The notes under the pieces are model-generated. The model worked only from the letters and a program-made list of their open reading frames with translations, was not told the origin of the DNA and made no database searches. The translations under genes were made by a program, and so were the position numbers. A DNA stretch of 64,000 nucleotides. Source: Laccaria trichodermophora (taxonomy: Eukaryota > Basidiomycota > Agaricomycetes > Agaricales > Hydnangiaceae). Numbering within the stretch: the first letter of the stretch is position 1; the number at the start of each line of letters is the position of its first letter. This document shows positions 61,402 to 64,000 of this stretch, in pieces. The stretch spans positions 2,108,001 to 2,172,000 of the forward strand of contig JACTVC010000002.1 in NCBI GenBank assembly GCA_018417955.1, written 5' to 3'.

Positions 61402-63291
61402 ATGTCTACTGACCTTTCTAAGCTCAATGTCCTCATGTGTACGTCTTTTCTAAACACTAGCTTACCATCTCATCCATTCTCTACCAGGTGGCACGGTAAG
61501 TCCTATGACCCCTATTCAGGAGATTGGGTGTTGAGCACGTAACAACCAAGGGTGAATATACCACAGGGTGGACTGGTGCTGGTGCTTCAAAATCAGACAA
61601 AAAGGTTGACTCTATCTATCCTCGGCGAGACTTCAGCTGATCATCCCCGCCAGATTGGGGTAGATTTCGTGCTCCATTCCCAAAACTTTCTGCTCATTGC
61701 TAAGCTTCCAGGTTGTCGGACTCACCCTTTTTGATCTTAAAAGGCTGGGGAAGGTACATTCATGCTTTCCCGCACGAAAATTCGTTGATTTCTGTTCAGG
61801 TAGACCACCTTGGGATGGTTGGTGTTAACGGCGGGAAATTTCCCGCCATCAGAAAGCATCTCACTGAGAACATTGGTGGCGCCTATAAAGATATGGATGT
61901 CTCGTAGGCTTTTTTTTGTTCGTTTTCCTTGGCTGTCGGGTGACCGAATTTCACAGCTTTGAGGAATTTCCCAAGGACGGCAAAGTTGACCCAGAAGCTT
62001 GTACGTCGCGATTCACCTTCTACCAATTGTTCATTTGTTTACGTCTGACCAGATAAAGCTGCCATTGATCAGATGAAGCCGGGGGATGCGGCCATCATCT
62101 TTACCCCTGATAGTACGCAGAGAAATTTCTAGTAGGTGGCCGTCCTGACAAGTCTTTTGTTACAGGTACCCACTACCCTATTGCCATTTATGCCATTGAG
62201 CGCGGTATACATGTTTTACTCACTAAACCAGCCACCCAAAAGCTGGCCGACCACACCGCCCTCATCGAAGCTGCCAAGAAGCACAACGTCGTGTGTTTCG
62301 TAGAGCATCACAAACGGTAAGACTTGTTTTTATGGAAGCTCAAGTTGACGTCGTTGACTTACACTTTCATGGCAGCTTCGACCCCGCTTACAGTGATGCC
62401 AAGGCGCGGGCGCAAACCCTGGGCGAATTCAATTTCTTTAACGCATGGATGAGCCAACCAAAGAGTCAGCTCGAGACTTTCCGAGCTTGGGCTGGCAAGG
62501 ATTCGGATATCAGGTCAGGCTTCATAGAATTTCACAGGTTACGCACGCTGGAACATTGGCAAACAGTTACTACTTATCTTCGCATCATATCGACATTTGC
62601 TGCTGGATCCTGCAGGATATTGCAGTACCCACCCGCGTTGTCGCGAGTGCTGCGACCGGAATCGCAACAAGCGAACCGTATAACTGTGTCCCACAGACGG
62701 AAGACACGATCACACTCCTGGTCGACTGGCAGTCGATCAAGAGCCAGACTCATCGTGGTACTGCAGTGTACACAGCTAGCTGGACAGCTCCACTCAAGGC
62801 CGGAGTGCACTCAGCGCAACAGTGGTACTATATGGCGGAGAAGGTCGGAGTGCTTGCATTTGTAATTTGGCTAGATGACTCAATCCGCCCTTGTAGGGAG
62901 ACATTACTGTCGACCAAGCGCATCGGGGCTATGACATCACCAACGACGAGACAGGAAAAACATGGTACAATCCATTCTAGTGCGTCCTTTCTCCCTTTGC
63001 TGTTGAAGATCATGCTTATGCCTTCCCAACAGTATGAAATACTCGCCGTCGGAGACGGGGCATTTCGACGGGCAGCGTGGATATGGATACATTTCGATCG
63101 AGAAGTTTGTCGATGCTGCACGTAGTGTAAACGCGGGCCTGGCGCAACCCTCCGAGTACGACAACCACGGCCTTCCAACCATAGCTAACACTGTGTTGAC
63201 GACTGCTATTTTGAATGCTGGCCGAATCAGCTTGGACGAGAAAAGACCCGTCGCTATCAAGAATGAGGGGGGGCAGTGGATCTTGGAGTAG
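61402..63291 (+). CDS. Gfo/Idh/MocA-family NAD(P)-dependent oxidoreductase
   Basis: This is a Rossmann-fold dehydrogenase acting on a sugar or sugar acid; the substrate is unknown. Splicing gives MSTDLSKLNVLM followed by CGTGEYTTGWTGAGASKSDK, which holds the nucleotide-binding glycines. VVGLTLFDLKRLGKVDHLGM, GDAAIIFTPDSTHYPIAIYA and IERGIHVLLTKPATQ carry the family's x-KP motif. FVEHHKRFDPAYSDAKARAQ, GVHSAQQWYYMAEKGDITVD and GHFDGQRGYGYISIEKFVDA complete the C-terminal sheet. The end is NEGGQWILE. More than nine exons are needed, including an 8-nt microexon at 61488-61495 that supplies CGT of the first motif. Confidence 0.88.
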
Positions 63292-64000
63292 AACTTCGAC
63301 ACAAATAATTTCAAAGATCCTGGCTACAGCTGCATTGTACTTATTGACAGCGGTTGCATGACCACTTGTATGTTTATCAGATTTGGGTTATCTTTTGTGC
63401 TAGTGAACAGCAATGGCAACAAAAGTCCTTAAGGATCGGAGGTGGTGAGGGATGTATGGACGACAACGGGATGTATGTATGACACAACGGTTTTGCAACG
63501 ATTTGAGACACAAAATAAAGACAGTAATGTGGAAGAAAATGCCTGAAAGTACCAGTTGGGTACGGTGATGGAGTGAAAGGAGTACCAAAAAAGGGATGCT
63601 GATGGTCGTTGGCACCGCAGGCGGGGTGGGATGAAAAGAAAGTATACGATAAAATGAAGAATAAAATATACTTTATAGTGAAAACGCCAAGTGGGCGTGG
63701 GCTGCCCATCGTGGTGGGGAAGAAAATATGCGCGTTGTTGAGAATGAGTGATTGAATAAAGAAAGGGAAACGATGCGAGTGGCAGATGCATAGGTTGGCG
63801 GGAGCGGAACGAGTGTAAGAGTCGCACTATGAATGTATCTACGACTGGGGGGGTGTCGAATGACTCCAAGAGAAGAGCCAGACAGGAGAAAAAGAGGGAG
63901 GGCGGTTCATGACTGAAAGGCAGATAAAATAAAACTGTCTCTTCTTTGCTACATCAAGAATGATCACGAGAGATTCGAGATTCACGAGTGACGCAGATGA
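63292..64000. other. No gene recognised at right edge
   Basis: This is the 3' flank of the oxidoreductase gene followed by low-complexity sequence. Minus-strand ORFs of 110-146 codons overlap each other and look like random frames. The right end may be the flank of a gene outside the window. Confidence 0.4.

Noticed and set aside
63377..63869. Minus-strand ORFs of 110-146 codons at the right edge
   Set aside because: Low-complexity composition, mutual overlap in different frames and no recognisable motif.

Overview
The window reads as nuclear DNA of a mushroom-forming basidiomycete (Agaricomycetes). Genes are close together on both strands and are broken by many introns, mostly about 45-60 nt. 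Gene content is fungal: the alpha-aminoadipate lysine gene LYS1, INO80 subunit Ies1, Dlt1, Tvp23, a YAT-type amino acid permease and an LRR-RhoGEF. Relics of a NACHT-type NTPase of the kind expanded in mushrooms are also present. No rRNA, tRNA or CRISPR array was seen.

Layout. (1) 0.4-17.9 kb is a dense housekeeping block: F-box/LRR-like protein, PlsC-type acyltransferase, TIM8, IES1, an uncharacterised protein, LYS1, a short-chain dehydrogenase, a TTC1-like TPR protein, IMP1, ELP4 and a large LRR-DH-PH RhoGEF. (2) 17.5-31.3 kb is an accessory island. A 1.43-kb segment (end of the RhoGEF gene plus end of the convergent amino acid permease gene) occurs twice in direct orientation, at 17501-18936 and 29831-31260. 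It brackets about 10.9 kb holding a decayed NACHT NTPase, two inverted members of an unrecognised protein family (one with an early stop), a 3.5-kb transposon-like element with about 650-bp terminal inverted repeats, and other gene debris. The full RhoGEF survives on the left and the full permease on the right. (3) 30.8-38.2 kb holds the intact permease, a degenerate kinase-like protein and a Pro/Ser-rich protein. (4) 39.8-63.3 kb is a second housekeeping block: TVP23, a dual-specificity phosphatase, CBR1, DLT1, a CAP/PR-1 secreted protein, a small unknown, EMC7, UTP23, four-unit polyubiquitin, SWD3/WDR5, eIF3k, ITC1, an unknown protein with an apparent internal domain repeat, and a Gfo/Idh/MocA oxidoreductase.

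Several genes share themes rather than an operon. Chromatin and transcription: Ies1, Elp4 (tRNA modification, historically transcription), Swd3, Itc1. Mitochondrial biogenesis: Tim8, Imp1. ER and membrane: the acyltransferase, Emc7, Cbr1, Tvp23. Translation and ribosome: Utp23, eIF3k. Many neighbours are head-to-head with 64-185 bp between start codons, so bidirectional promoters are likely.

The most unusual part is the island at 17.5-31.3 kb. The two RhoGEF 3' copies differ in coding sequence only at third codon positions, although one copy has no 5' part. This points to exchange between diverged haplotypes, or an assembly join of two haplotypes, rather than simple duplication followed by decay. 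Exon-intron joins below were worked out by eye from splice consensus, reading frame and family conservation; there is no transcript support.
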